DNA of 64,000 nucleotides from Eurosta solidaginis (lineage: Eukaryota > Arthropoda > Insecta > Diptera > Tephritidae): NCBI RefSeq assembly GCF_040869045.1, contig NC_090321.1, positions 184,607,596-184,671,595 on the forward strand. Reading direction: 5' to 3'. Both the position numbers and the translations under genes were made by a program. Positions within the stretch are counted from its first letter, which is position 1. The number at the start of each line of letters is the position of its first letter. Below are positions 47,349-58,252 of the stretch, one piece after another. The notes under the pieces are model-generated. The model had not been told where the DNA came from, did no database searches, and was given only the letters and a program-made list of their open reading frames with translations.

Positions 47349-48235
47349 GTTAGGATAGGTCGAACTGGCCGGTCCATGAGGACCTCACATAAAATGACTG
47401 AGTCCGTAGTGTTACCAGAAATTTTTTTTAACGAACAAACTGAAACCCCCGATCAAAAACCAGGACCTCTGTTATTAAATAACTCCGTCCTCTTGGCAAA
47501 TACTAGAAGCTTTCTAAGACTTAAGCCACTTGCTGCTTCTAGATCTGACAGCTGTATTACTCTTAATAGCTGGAGTCTTAACCTGGCAAGCGCAGGGTAC
47601 TAGTACAGAACTTACTCGATCGTTTTCTCCTCCAACCCGCACTTCCTACATCTGCTATCAGAGACCAAGCCTAATTTAAAGGCATGTGACACCAGAAGGC
47701 AGTATCCAGTCAGAATATCCGTCAAAAGCCTACAGTCCTCTCTTTTTAATGATAGAAGCAACTTTGTTAGTCTAAGGTTGTAAGAGCTACACATAATCTT
47801 CGACACTTTACAGCCCCGCGCTTGAACCCACGCCTTTCCCGCTTGATCGATCATGTGCACCTCCCGCCTTCTCTTAATCTCTCCCAGTCTAATTGGGATG
47901 TCTACAGAGCAAGTTTCATGGGGTGCACCCTTTTTAGCTAGTTCATCTGCTTTTTCATTCCCATCTATTCCCATATGCCCTGGGACCCAATATAAATGTA
48001 CGCTTCTCCCTGTCCCGATTCTCTCCAGAGACTGCTTACATTTTAGCACGCATTAGATGCTGTGATATGCGACAGTACTGCCTTAATTGCTGCTTGACTG
48101 TCAATATAAAAGTTAAAATGGTTGCAGTTTAAGCTGTTCTCTTCCAGTGTTCCTACTGCTTTGGTTACGGCTAATATTTCCGCTTGGAAAACGAGTCTTT
48201 TCACAGAATTTAATTAATTTTTTTCTTAAAGAAGT
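47349..48235 (-). pseudogene. LINE with RNase H domain, 3' part of ORF2 plus 3' UTR
   Basis: On the minus strand it reads VFQAEILAVTKAVG (~48,195-48,154), FYIDSQAAIKAV (~48,110) and WVPGHMGIDGNEKAD (~47,985-47,940). These are the RNase H motifs with the Glu, Asp, His and Asp positions that non-LTR elements of the I, R1 and LOA type carry. A frameshift separates the second and third. The cysteine-rich tail CRKCGLEE follows, then PALARLRLQLLRV and LRKLLVFAKRTELFNN, before the stop at ~47,455. The UTR ends GACCTATCCTAACCTG. The reverse transcriptase is lost by 5' truncation. Copies: 55,072-55,640 and 1,495-1,563. Confidence 0.88.
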
Positions 48236-48296
48236 TCTGAGACAGGTCAATGGGCTACCGACGCCTGGGATTTTTGTTAATATTAATCATTTTGTT
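48236..48296. other. Junction between two LINE fragments
   Basis: About 60 bases of unassigned sequence between convergent-facing 5'-truncated LINE copies of different families. Confidence 0.4.
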
Positions 48297-48529
48297 ATGC
48301 TAATGAAAGATGACGCTCCGGCCAAGAAAGTGTTTCTATCAGAATCCACCCATGGAAGCAGAGGTAGAGGGCGGCCCCCACTCCGTTGAAAGGACCAGGT
48401 GGAAAACGATTTAAACTCCCTTGGTGTGACCAATTGGCGCGGATTGGCAGAGAAAGGGAGCGAGTGGCTCGCCTTGTTGGACGGCCATAACCATTTAAAC
48501 GGTTAAGCGCCAATTAAGTAAGTAAGTAA
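48297..48529 (+). mobile_element. LINE with (TAAG)n tail, 5'-truncated copy
   Basis: LMKDDAPAKKVFLSES and the following GSRGRGRPPLR are the same C-terminus as at 29,699-30,197, here in plus orientation. The 3' end GTTAAGCGCCAATTAAGTAAGTAAG shows a longer TAAG tail than the other copy. Only the last ~35 codons and the UTR survive. Confidence 0.85.
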
Positions 48530-49919
48530 TCACAACGCCTCTTTTCAGAGTAAAAAGTCCTTGTATTAAAACACAAAAGTTTCTGGCCGTGTTAACCTTG
48601 CCCTGGATTAGTCCATATGCATACATCTTAGGTGTGTGTAAAAGTAAAAAAGTGTGATGAAAACAAAAATATAACACCGAAGCTAAACTCCATCAGCAGT
48701 AGCAAAATAACAAGCATTTTAAAATATGTTAATTAGTGTCTCTGAGTAGTTTGTTTTTTTTTTCCTTGAGAATAACTCTGCACATAGGTCGCTCCGATTT
48801 CGATTTGGCTTGCATGCGAAACGCTCGAGAACACAGTTAGTTTACCGGACTATCAGAAAGCCTGTAGTAAAAAAAGAAAACAATGAACTGCTGTCACTGC
48901 TAGTCAAACCGTTAACACACACACATGGGTCACTCACACATATGGCGCAGCAGCGGCTAACTCAGGCGTTGTGCAGTTATCACGACCGCCAAACATTCTC
49001 ATATATATCTTTTTTTATATGCATGTTGCTTTGGCCCGCTTTACCTTTTTTACCTCTTTGCGCGTTGTTGACGTTGTAGTTTTAGTAAGTAGTGGCAAAT
49101 TTTATTTTGCTTTGTTGTGCTTAACGCCTGATGGTTCCTATTAGTTTCAGCGGTTGTTGGGCTTTCAGTTCACACACACAAGCACACATTACTTTATTGT
49201 TATGACATACTCATGCTCACATAAATATATTCTTTACTTATATTCATTTCTCGTTCATTAATCGCATAAATTATCAGCAGCTCAACGCTTCGATGTGCGC
49301 TTTCAGTGTTACTTTGTGTATTTCTTTAATAAATAAATTGCAAAAAAGAAATACAAGAACAAATCGCCAATTACAACAACAAGCGCATTCACAATCGATA
49401 AACATGCACACACATGCATCTAGTCACAAATGACAGCAACAACGTTAGCTCGAATAATTATAATAGAGAAAAGTATTTTGCAGCATCAATACAACAAAAC
49501 GAGTTCGTTGCTTCAGTCTTTCGTTCATTGCTTCTGCAACCCAGATGTACTTATGTACCAGTCATTCTCTAGTTTTTAGCCGCTCAATCTTCATTTGTTG
49601 TAATATTTTGCAATCGCCAATGCACTTTGAATGTGGCGAATGATTTAGCGTACTTAGAATAGCGGTATTTTGTAAATTTTTTTCTTTAATATCAATATAA
49701 CAACAATTAAAATAATAGCATAATATATCAGCGTGGCTTGGCCATATAAAATTCTAAGCGCTACAATAATACTTAGTTTATGAGTTCATCAAACAGTAGC
49801 AGACAGTAGAAGCCGTAACGAAAATTATCGGTGAGAATTGTAATTTTGTTACGATTAATGTCATTTGAGTTCGATAGAAGCATAATTGTAAGTGTGTGTG
49901 TCTTTATCATAGAAACTAA
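48530..49919. other. Non-coding, no gene recognised
   Basis: Frames at 48,495-48,677 and 48,810-49,079 have no signature. Base composition here is less extreme and includes several CAGCAG, ACACAC and GAGCGA-like words, so an upstream gene region is possible. I see nothing decisive. Confidence 0.4.
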
Positions 49920-50263
49920 ATCAATAAAGAAGAAGAAGGAACAGTAGACTGGGAAGAACGCGAAGCCGAAGACAAGGGAGAAGACTTAGAAGGAGCTGAA
50001 GGCAAAGAAGGGGATGGAGAAGGAGGCGAAGGAGGAGACACGGACGTCAACGGCAGTAAATGAATGACAGAGATGAAAAAGGAGGCAAAGACGCGGGGAC
50101 GAGGGCGTAAATGTTGGTGAAGGCGGAGACAGAGATGGAGAAGAACACATGAACAAAGGTGAAGGCGAAGACAAAAAAGGATAACGGATACAGAGATGAG
50201 GATGAAGACTGAAAACCAAGCGGAGGCGGAAACAAAGACGATTGCAGAAATGAAGACGAAGAC
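49920..50263. repeat. Degenerate purine-rich GGAGACGAAGA repeat
   Basis: AAGAAGAAGGAACAG, GAAGGCGAAGACAAAG and GGAGACAGAGATGGAG units fill ~340 bases. The repeat resumes at ~50,829-50,870 on the far side of a jockey-type insertion. The Phe/Ser/Pro-rich minus frames are artefacts. Confidence 0.8.
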
Positions 50264-50828
50264 TTGCTGTTGTTGTGTTAACAGTGCTTCGCCCCATTAA
50301 ATGGGCACGACCACTCACAAATTGTCATCAAAGTCCTCTAACGGGAGTCCAATTAAACTGGCTGTTTCAGCAGGAGCGGACCATAGGGAGATTGGTGTTA
50401 GAGGCGTAGGTTCCATATTACAATTGAAAAGATGGTTGGTGTCATGTAGGGACACATCGCATGTAGGAGATTCATTACGTATGTCGAAGTTGATTCTGGA
50501 CAAGTAAGAGTTTAACCTGTTACTGTATCCAGAACGAAGTTGGACCTGGGTAACTCGTGTCTCCCTTGGAAGCGTGCTTCTTCTTCTTCTTCAAGGGTAG
50601 GATATGGCATGTTATTAACAGGGCTTACTGGGCGCATCCTGACAAGAGCGTTTACCGATTCTGTGTGGATTTGACTTAGGGCCTGCTTATACTTGGCTGG
50701 GTCAAACAGCTGTGTTGGCTGGTACCGGATCTCGTCATAGTGCTTATGGAGATATTCCCTTAACTCCCGTGGGGGCGGGGCTAGATCAACCAGTTGTTTG
50801 CTAGGATTTCCAAGCACTGTTAACACAA
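50264..50828 (-). pseudogene. Jockey-clade LINE, 5'-truncated, C-terminus of ORF2
   Basis: The minus strand encodes LGNPSKQLVDLAPPPREL (~50,820-50,765), then RVTQVQLRSGYSNRLNSYLS, then CDVSLHDTNHLFNC and LTPISLWSAPAETASLIGLP, with the stop at 50,315. This is the typical C-terminus of jockey-type mobile elements, including the C-x2-C-x4-H-x4-C-like knuckle; the first Cys is replaced here. One frameshift lies near 50,575. The UTR ends in an ACAACAACAGC tail. ACGAAGAC flanks it on both sides (50,256-50,263 and 50,829-50,836), a plausible target duplication within the purine repeat. Confidence 0.9.
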
Positions 50829-51479
50829 ACGAAGACGTAAACGGAAACGAAGACAGAAATGAGTAGAAATAAGATAGGCCTGATTGGAAAGAGAGTGTGA
50901 ATGGACCACTTTTAAAATCAAGTGAAATCAAAGCACTCGCAAATTTGGAATTGAATAAGTTCGTGTCATAAAGTATGTTCGCGGTGTTCCCTGAAACTCG
51001 TCAACTCGTTTTGATCAAATTTGGTAGCTACCTGTATTTTGATTCAACTTAAGCTACAGAAAGCTTATAATCTCGATTATTAACAAAAATGGATCTTATC
51101 AAGGCAAGAATGGCTTCAATTATATTGAATTGTTTATTTTAGATAAATTTCATACAGTGACCCCTTTTCCCAGATGGTAAAATTCGCTGAATCACCGCAA
51201 CTTTTTCAGAAACAGAGCAAAACCTGGTATGATGACCCCGGATATGTGGGAGATCAATATAACAATAAGATGGGAAGAAATATGGCAGGGATAGGATGGC
51301 CGCAGTGAGCTGAGAGAGATGCAAAGGAAGGGAAACCTCTTAGAATTAAAATTGGCCAGATTTCATAGAACATAAAGTTGTATGCAATGTTGGAAATAAG
51401 AGGAAGTACGCCCGTTATTGGAGGAAAAAACTTTGTTAACTAAATAAGCGACATTTGTTTTATTTTATGTATGTAAAAT
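50829..51479. other. Non-coding, nothing recognised
   Basis: It begins with the rest of the purine-rich repeat (to ~50,870). The remainder is AT-rich with no feature. Confidence 0.45.
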
Positions 51480-51965
51480 GAGTGGTAGCAGAAGAGTGAG
51501 ATGGAGTGACAGTGGAAAAAAATTATAGAGAGCGCATTAGAAGAGAAGGAGGTAGTTTAGAAAGGTAAGGTAAGAAAAAGACAAAAATACAAGCTAGGAT
51601 GACGAAATGGCAGCTGAAGAAAAAAGGTGAATGAGGTGAGAAGTAAAAAAAAAATAAAATAAAGAGAGAAAAGATGAAAAATTAGAAGAGAAGTATTAAA
51701 GCGAGTCAGCGAAGACAATCTAAAGGAGAGGGGAGAAGAAGAGGAAACAGGAAGCAAGCCTAAAGGAGCGGGAAATGAAGAATACGGCGAAAAAAAGAGG
51801 AAGAACAAGGTAAGGACGAGGGAGAGGAAGGAAGAAGCGGGAATAGAAGAAGAGAAGCAAAGACATCGAGAAAAGGAGATAGAAGATAACAAGAGAGGAA
51901 TGCGAAAAAAATCGCGGAAGGAAAGGATATGAGAGGTAGGGCGATTGAAATGGAAATAAAATGTT
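51480..51965. repeat. Purine-rich (G/A) tract
   Basis: AGAAGAGAAGG, GAGGGAGAGGAAGG and similar words run for ~480 bases. The Phe/Leu/Ser frames on the minus strand (51,557-51,892 and 51,720-52,025) are its translation. Confidence 0.85.
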
Positions 51966-52255
51966 GCGACCCAAAAGCAAGAGTAAGAGCAAGGTTATAC
52001 CTTGCATTCTTTGCATATCAGGCATAGTAGAAGCAAATCCGTGATTTTTTGCGAGCGTCTATACAAATTGTGTGGCACAATGATTGAACTGTACAAAAAA
52101 GTCACAAAAACTTTGAAACTTCATATTTATATAAAAATAAAGTCAGTTTATTTACCAATGGAAATTACGTGAAACTTTAAGTGCCCCCTAATAAAAGACA
52201 AAATTTGAGCTGAACCAAAACCAAAAAAAAAAAAAATAAATTTAACAAAAAGCCA
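51966..52255. other. Non-coding flank upstream of exon
   Basis: AT-rich, ending in an A-run at 52,222-52,236. No gene. Confidence 0.4.
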
Positions 52256-52270
52256 TATTTTTTCCTGCAG
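52256..52270 (+). other. Candidate 3' splice site upstream of exon
   Basis: ATATTTTTTCCTGCAG followed by TGTTTAC. A pyrimidine run plus CAG could be the acceptor of the exon at 52,271-52,788. Alternatively the exon is the first one and transcription starts nearby. Weak on its own. Confidence 0.25.
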
Positions 52271-52544
52271 TGTTTACTTTCTTTCTATTTTCTTGGCTTC
52301 TTTCTGTGCTAAACTGCTTAAAAATAAATTGGTAAATTTCAAATGTTCCACAAAGAAAAAAATAATAAAAAAAAGTGAACAATAAAATCTTCTAAACAAG
52401 TAAAACGTTGATCGCAAAATCTTATACAAAGCAATTACAAAACAAAACGTGTTGGCACAAAACAATACGAAAAAAATTTTAAATATTTGAAAATTCAACG
52501 TATTGTAAATTATTCTTATCTGACACCATCAAATATTTTGTGGA

Positions 52545-52788
52545 ATGCTGAAGTGGGTTAGCACAGCGGTGCGCCGTCAAAGCACGTGGATTTCCACCAC
52601 AATTATGAGCGCAACCAAGCAAGCAACAATAAGTAAAACAAAAGCAACAACAACAGATGCAATGCATACGCTGACCTGCAAATCCAAATCAATCATTTCT
52701 GTCATGTGCTTAATAACAACGTTGTTCATAATTAGCACATTAGTACAATCAGCAAATGGATTTAAAACAGTTGAAGTGCATAATGGCG
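52545..52788 (+). CDS. Probable first coding exon of a secreted or membrane protein
   Basis: The frame opens with ATG at 52,545 and holds 81 codons plus one base. It stops at GGCG|GTAAGT (donor at 52,789), a consensus 5' splice site, giving a phase-1 intron. The hydrophobic core SVMCLITTLFIISTLVQS after the basic TCKSKS looks like a signal peptide ending near SANG-FKTVEVHNG. Three in-frame Met codons (residues 1, 21, 40) are possible starts; the third gives the most typical signal length. The preceding Ser/Thr/Lys-rich part may instead be an N-terminal extension or leader. A phase-1 intron just after a signal peptide is common in immunoglobulin-type and other modular extracellular proteins. 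No following exon is recognisable and I do not know the gene. The 5' untranslated part may extend to 52,271. Confidence 0.6.
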
Positions 52789-54539
52789 GTAAGTAATTCA
52801 AGTATTTTTTTTTTTTTTTTTTTTTTGTAATTTTTATTATTTTGCTTTTTTACTGAAAGAAATGCTCATACATATATTCTAAGATACAAGCTTGTGAAAT
52901 AGCGATAAAAATAACAAGAGCTACAAGAAGTTGCTAAATGCTTTTCACTGGTTGAATATATTTTAGTATATTTATTAAACATATAAGCACACACTGCAGT
53001 TTTCTCTAATCACAGAAAGTGGTATTCTCGTAAACAAACACACCTTTTTAAACGCCAACAAGCGCACTGCAAATTTCGTCGACCATCAGCGTTTAATGTA
53101 GCTTAAAAAGCGTTTGTTTCTTAAGTCTTTTGTACCAACGTCAAACAGTTAACAGCAGCTCGGACGCCAATTTGGGTGAAAAATTATGTGTAAATTACAC
53201 TTAAGTTTCACAATATTCAAAGCACTTTCACGCTTGTAAGTTATAGTAATAAAAATGCTATATAATTTTTATGTTCAAATTGAAAAATCATGTTGGGAAA
53301 TTTGTGTTAATTTTTTTTTCTTTTAACAAAAACCAAACAAGCAACTTGCTATGACATACCATGCTTTTTAAATTTACTGAGCTGAAATTTAATTATAAAT
53401 TTGAATGTAAAGAATTTTTGAAACAAAAAGCAATTACAACAAGGTTTTACATTTACAGGGAATATAAAACTGTTGTGAAAATATTATCTTCGTTGCTTTG
53501 AAAATGAAGGCTTTTTTAGATCAAAAATTTACCTTACCAGTTATAATGCAACTTGGTACCCCGCCCCGTTGGTATCCTGGAAAAGCGGAAAGTGGGTTTC
53601 GTTTCCAAAGCAGATTAACTAAACCGCTCAGTGGCCAAATGCTACATGGCAAAGACCCTTTCTTCATTTATTCTAAAAAACACTGGAACGCTTAATACTA
53701 AAATCTGCTTTACTCGACTGAAGATGAAAAAGTATAATCCTCCTTTCTAAGCCTCCACATTTCTCAAATATGTGCTCATTAGTGACACTGCAAAGAAGAA
53801 TGGGTTTTCAAGACCTATTTGAGAGATAATAGTGTTATTTTAAACTACATTCTTAACGACAAGGAGTACAGCCTGGCAAGGCAGTTGTCCAACCTGGAAT
53901 TTTAGGTAGCAAAACTGTACGAATCGATCCGCCACTTAATTTGAAGCTTGTGTTAGGAAGGTCTCGTTCAAATATTTGTTCATCCTTGAAATATAGCCGA
54001 AATGGATTTTTTGTTGTAACTTGATTATTTGGCAATCGATTTTCGAATCCTCCTAAACTCTTTGCAACTTGTTTTCATATAGAAAATCACAGGCTTAGCA
54101 GAAACGCTTTTAAACGGATTTACAGCTCAAAAGTATATTTAAAGGAACTATAGAGAGTTCGAAGGCGAAAATTTTGACCTCTCAAATTTTAAAATCAGAT
54201 TACAAATAACAATAAAACCGACGGTATTTGAAAATCTCAGATTTCGATTCTCTTTAAGTTCATACATACATACAAATAAGCTTCTCTGAGCGAAAACGAG
54301 CACATAACCAAACTTTGTGTAAAACAGTTATAATTCAAGCAAGCTTACTATTTTTCGATGTTGTTGCTATTGTTGTTGTTATAACCGCCAAACATTTCAC
54401 AATTACTTGGGAAAGTATTATACACACTTGCAGTCACCTTTCGGCTACGAATTCAGTACTCTCGGCGACAAACAACTTCTGACCACTCTTTATATTAAAT
54501 TATGTCCTTTTAAGTAGCATTTTACGACGAACATCACCA
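52789..54539. other. Presumed intron, no exon recognised
   Basis: It starts GTAAGT and has a run of 22 T at 52,805-52,826. No further exon with splice sites was found by eye. A 65-residue frame at 53,498-53,695 and the sequence near 53,850-54,050 have no family signature. Confidence 0.4.
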
Positions 54540-54830
54540 ATCACAAATCGATATGTCGTCGGTAGGAAGTCGGTAACACATCCGACAAAAAATCGACGGC
54601 TTTTCGATGACAAATCCATTTCTATTTCGGAAACAAATCAAAATATTTTCGATAACAAGCCAATACTTTTCGATAGCAAATCGATAAATGTTTGTTAACA
54701 AACTGATAGGGCATCAATGACGTTTGCTATCGATTATAAATTGTAGAACCTTCGTCGATGACAAGCGACAACTCATCGATAACGGTTGTTGTCGATAACA
54801 AATCGATAGCACAACGTCAAGTTTCGATTT
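54540..54830. repeat. ATCGATAA-type degenerate repeat
   Basis: TTTTCGATAACAAGCC, TCGATAGCAAATCGATAA and GTCGATAACAAATCGATAG recur about every 18-20 bases. Confidence 0.75.
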
Positions 54831-55071
54831 CATTTGTGGCTTCTTAACTTTCCTTAGCAAACTGTTATTTGCGATTTCTGCTTTAAAGGTTTTAACTTAT
54901 TCTTTTGAACTAATAAACAGACAATTGATCTTTTGAGTAATCTTTTGCATCCCGTTAACAAAGTAATTGGGGGTCCAAATGTAACATCAAAGAAAAAAAG
55001 TTGTTTCGACTTAAAAATTTTGTATTTTTTAAATTTTATTTTAATAAGCAATTTAAATAGTTTTGTTGTCA

Positions 55072-55640
55072 AAAAGCTTGCTCGATAGACATCTCATTTA
55101 CATTGGGCGAGATTAAGATAAGGCGAGAGGTGCACATGATCGACATAGCGGCAAAGGCGTTTACCCAAGCGTACAGCTGCAATGCGTCGAATATCATGTA
55201 TTGCTCTTAAAACTTTAGGCTAATCAACTTACTCGTAACATCAAAATGAGACGACTGCAGACTCATCACGGGTATTCTGATTAGCCCTGCCTTCTGGCGG
55301 CATATGCTTTTAAATTAGGCTTGGTCAGCGAAAACAGATGTAGGAAGTGCGAGTTGAAGGAGGAAATGATCAAACACGCTTTGGGCTCGTGCCTGCGCTT
55401 TCCTGGCTAAGACTACAGCTACTAGGATTGACACAGCTGTCAGATCTAGAAGCAGCAAGTGCAAAAGTCGTAGAAAGCTTTTTGTATTTGCAAGAGGGCG
55501 GCGTTATTTTATAACATAGGTGCTGGTTTTTGATAGGGGAGTTTTCAGTTCGGTCGTTTAACAAACTTCTGGGAACACAAGGGACTAAATCAATTTATGT
55601 GAGGTCCTGATGGACCGGCGAGTTCAATATAACCTAATAA
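55072..55640 (+). pseudogene. RNase-H-type LINE, 3' fragment, second copy
   Basis: Collinear with 47,349-48,235. REVHMIDIAAKAF corresponds to REVHMIDQAGKAW, and AFKLGLVSENRCRKC to AFKLGLVSDSRCRKC. The string CAGCTGTCAGATCTAGAAGC is identical in both. Its UTR carries TATGTGAGGTCCTGATGGAC and ends near ATAACCTAA. It has multiple frameshifts and stops, and begins downstream of the catalytic RNase H motifs. Confidence 0.85.
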
Positions 55641-57019
55641 AAACATTAGCTTCTCATGTGCTAGTTTTGAACCAAAAGTAAGTCTAAACATGTTATCAGT
55701 AGCACAAAAAGAAGAAGTGAGCAAATGCAAACAACCAACATTTCAAGTTATACACCACCATGTAAGTACAATCTGCATACATGGTTACTCTTGCAAGTGC
55801 ATTTATTTGTTAAGTTTTAACAATTTTTCGTTCCATTATCACTTGCCATAATTTAACAATCACGTTTCGCTGCCACTTCTGCCAACTTTTTACGCTGCGT
55901 AGCTTTAGCAGTCTTTCGCTTAATGTAAAAGAATTTCTCTGGCTGGTCGCTGAGCTGGCCTTCTTCATTATTATTTGTTTTTGCTGTTAGTATGTAAACG
56001 GCTACAGCAAGTCTACATGCAGACACTTCCATTGGTACATATGGGTATATGATCTCACCTTAAACAATATCATAGGAGTAAAATATCGCTTAAGCAATAA
56101 GCGCAAGCCATCATTCGTTTATAATTTTCTATTTTTCTTTTTGTTGCTTTATTTTTTTGATATTGAAAAATTTCTATTACAATTTTTCTAATGCACTACA
56201 AGTCAACGCTCGTTCATTGCTACTTGTTCAGCAAAAATATGTATAAGTGTGTGTGTTTATTGAAATACAATAAATACAAGTCGAGTGTTTATTTGTATTA
56301 AGGCGGACATAAGTATCTGGCAAATAGAAATTGTTTAGTGATCTATGTTGCTGGTCAATAACTGCAGCTCAATGCAAAAGCGTTTCTTTCGCTTTCTAAT
56401 CTTACTTCGTTTTTGTTTGTGTGTATGCGTCAAATTTACACTGTAAATGTATGCGTTTTTAATTGGATTAAAGAAATAGAATCAGAGTGTAAACTTGAAA
56501 CGAAACTTTTTTAACAGCATCCAACCCATTGCAAAGACTGCTTTAGTTGGTTATTATTCTATAAGTGCTTTCTGTAAGCCTGTCAAGTGAAACTTGATAC
56601 AACAGATGAAGCTGCTGTAGGAAAGTCCGCAGTTTAGTATTATATGTGGTGGGTAGTGCTATGGTAAACGAGTTTTTATGAACCCAAATAAAGGAACTAC
56701 ATCTCTTCCACTTTCAATTAAAAATATTACAAACCAATCTCAAAAATACCAATTTAAATTCACTTTCTTTCAAGTTTAGAAGTTCCACTTTAGAAGTTCC
56801 ACCTTTAGCAAATTTAAAATTCTAGTCCCGAACTTCCAATAAAATTTTAAAATTCAATATGAGCCTGAGTTATAATTTCTTGAATTTAAACCGAAAAAAT
56901 AGTAGAAAACTAATGTTTTTAATTTAATTAGAGCTCGCCTAATTAAGCGCTTGAAGCAGATGTAACTTTACCAGAAACAAATATTTCGGACATTTTGAGA
57001 AAACGAAACCCACAAGTTA
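55641..57019. other. Non-coding, nothing recognised
   Basis: AT-rich. Only a short direct repeat (TTTAGAAGTTCCAC, twice near 56,777-56,805) stands out. It would be intronic if the exon at 52.5 kb belongs to a gene extending rightwards. Confidence 0.4.
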
Positions 57020-57425
57020 TTCTGTTGCTATCGGCCTTTTATCGAAAGCGCAGATTCTTTAGCTTCTAATTTATTTCTTATCGCCCCATATCGTGTTATC
57101 GACAAATTATTGATTTCTTGTCCACGCTTCATCAATTTTATATTGAATTTTTATTGGTACTGTTTCAAAACAAACCGCTGAATCGTCGATAATAAATTGG
57201 TAACACTCCGATAATATACCGATAATTTACCCATAACAAATCTGTAACTTTTTTCCAACAAATCGATAACTTTTCAATAAAAAAATTGTAAGACAGTAAT
57301 AAAATAAGATAACAATTCGATACCAAATCTATATTTATTTTGACAACATAGACAAACTTTTTCGTTAAAAAATCTATAACCTTTCCACAAAAACGCAGAT
57401 AACTTTCCGAAAACAAGTTGATAAT
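57020..57425. repeat. ATCGATAA/TAACAAATC-type degenerate repeat
   Basis: Units such as CTATCGGCCTTTTATCGAAA and ATAACAAATCTGTAAC run to about 57,425, with a weaker middle part. The two minus-strand frames in it are artefacts. Confidence 0.6.
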
Positions 57426-57454
57426 TAATAAGGGAAGGTTTCTTTTTTCGAATC

Positions 57455-57592
57455 ATTTTATAATTTGTCTACTTGTTATTCCTCTTAATCTCTGTATTAC
57501 TTTCTTCGCCTTATTTTTCATCATTCTTCCTCTCTTTCTACCACTACTTTCCCTCCTTATGTTTCAGCAACCTTTCTCTATTATTATTATAA
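57455..57592. repeat. Polypyrimidine tract with ATT microsatellite
   Basis: C/T-rich words (CTTCCTCTCTTTCTACC) followed by TTATTATTATAATTATTATA, into which the SINE inserted. Confidence 0.6.
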
Positions 57593-57602
57593 TTATTATA
57601 AG
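57593..57602 (+). repeat. SINE target-site duplication, left
   Basis: TTATTATAAG, repeated at 57,967-57,976 after the SINE tail. Confidence 0.75.
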
Positions 57603-57966
57603 AGTCGGCCACCGTGGTGTGATGGTAGCGTGCTCCGCCTATCACACCGTATGCCCTGGATTCGCACCCCTGGCAAAGCAAAATCAAAATTTTAAAAATA
57701 AGGTTTTTCAATTAGAAGAAAATTTTTCTAAGCGGGGTCGTCCCTCGGCAGTGTTTGGCAAGCGCTCCGGGTGCATTTCTGCCAGGAAAAGCTCTCATTG
57801 AAAACTCATCTGCCTAGCAGATGCCGTTCGGAGTCGGCATAAAACATTTAGGTCCCGTCCGGCCAATGTGAAGGGAAAATCAAGAGGAGCACGACGCAAA
57901 TTGGAAGAGAAGCTCGGCCTTAGATCTCTTCGGAGGTTATCGCGCCTTACATTTATTTTTATTTAT
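57603..57966 (+). mobile_element. tRNA-headed SINE, ~364 bp
   Basis: The head GGCCACCGTGGTGTGATGG with TAGCGTG matches a polymerase III box A. GGATTCGCACCCC about 45 bases on matches box B (GGTTCGAATCC type). The body contains TTAGAAGAAAATTTTTCTAA, GTCGTCCCTCGGCAGTG and GAGGAGCACGACGC. The tail is ATTTATTTTTATTTATT, followed by a 10-bp target duplication. The tRNA fold is not intact, so this is not a tRNA gene. An older copy is at 33,395-33,651. Confidence 0.9.
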
Positions 57967-57976
57967 TTATTATAAG

Positions 57977-58252
57977 TGTCGATGTCCATGACACCACTTT
58001 GTGTAATATTTTTTCGTCTCTATCCCTCTCTCTCTCGGTTTTATTTCCTTCTTCCTTTTTTTATATTTGATTTTTTCTGTATATTGCGGTACTTCTTGTT
58101 CTTTATACTTTTAACCAATTTTTGTTTTATTTATTTTTCTTCTTATTTCTTATTTTTTATGACATTTTTTTCATATCCTTCCTTCTCTTCACCTTTTTTT
58201 TTTTGCTTTCTTCCCCTTCTTTTTCATTTAATCTTCAGCTTTATTATTTTCC
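57977..58252. repeat. Polypyrimidine tract
   Basis: TCTCTCTCTCGG, CTTCTTCCTTTTTTT and similar words. The Phe-rich frames at 57,976-58,269 and 58,122-58,361 are its translation. A HINE is inserted at its right end. Confidence 0.75.

Noticed and set aside
53853..54035. 60-residue minus frame in the presumed intron
   Set aside because: No domain and no paired splice signals; the surrounding sequence is AT-rich and unremarkable.
57603..57680. tRNA gene
   Set aside because: Box A and box B are present, but no acceptor stem or anticodon arm closes, and a SINE body and target duplication follow.
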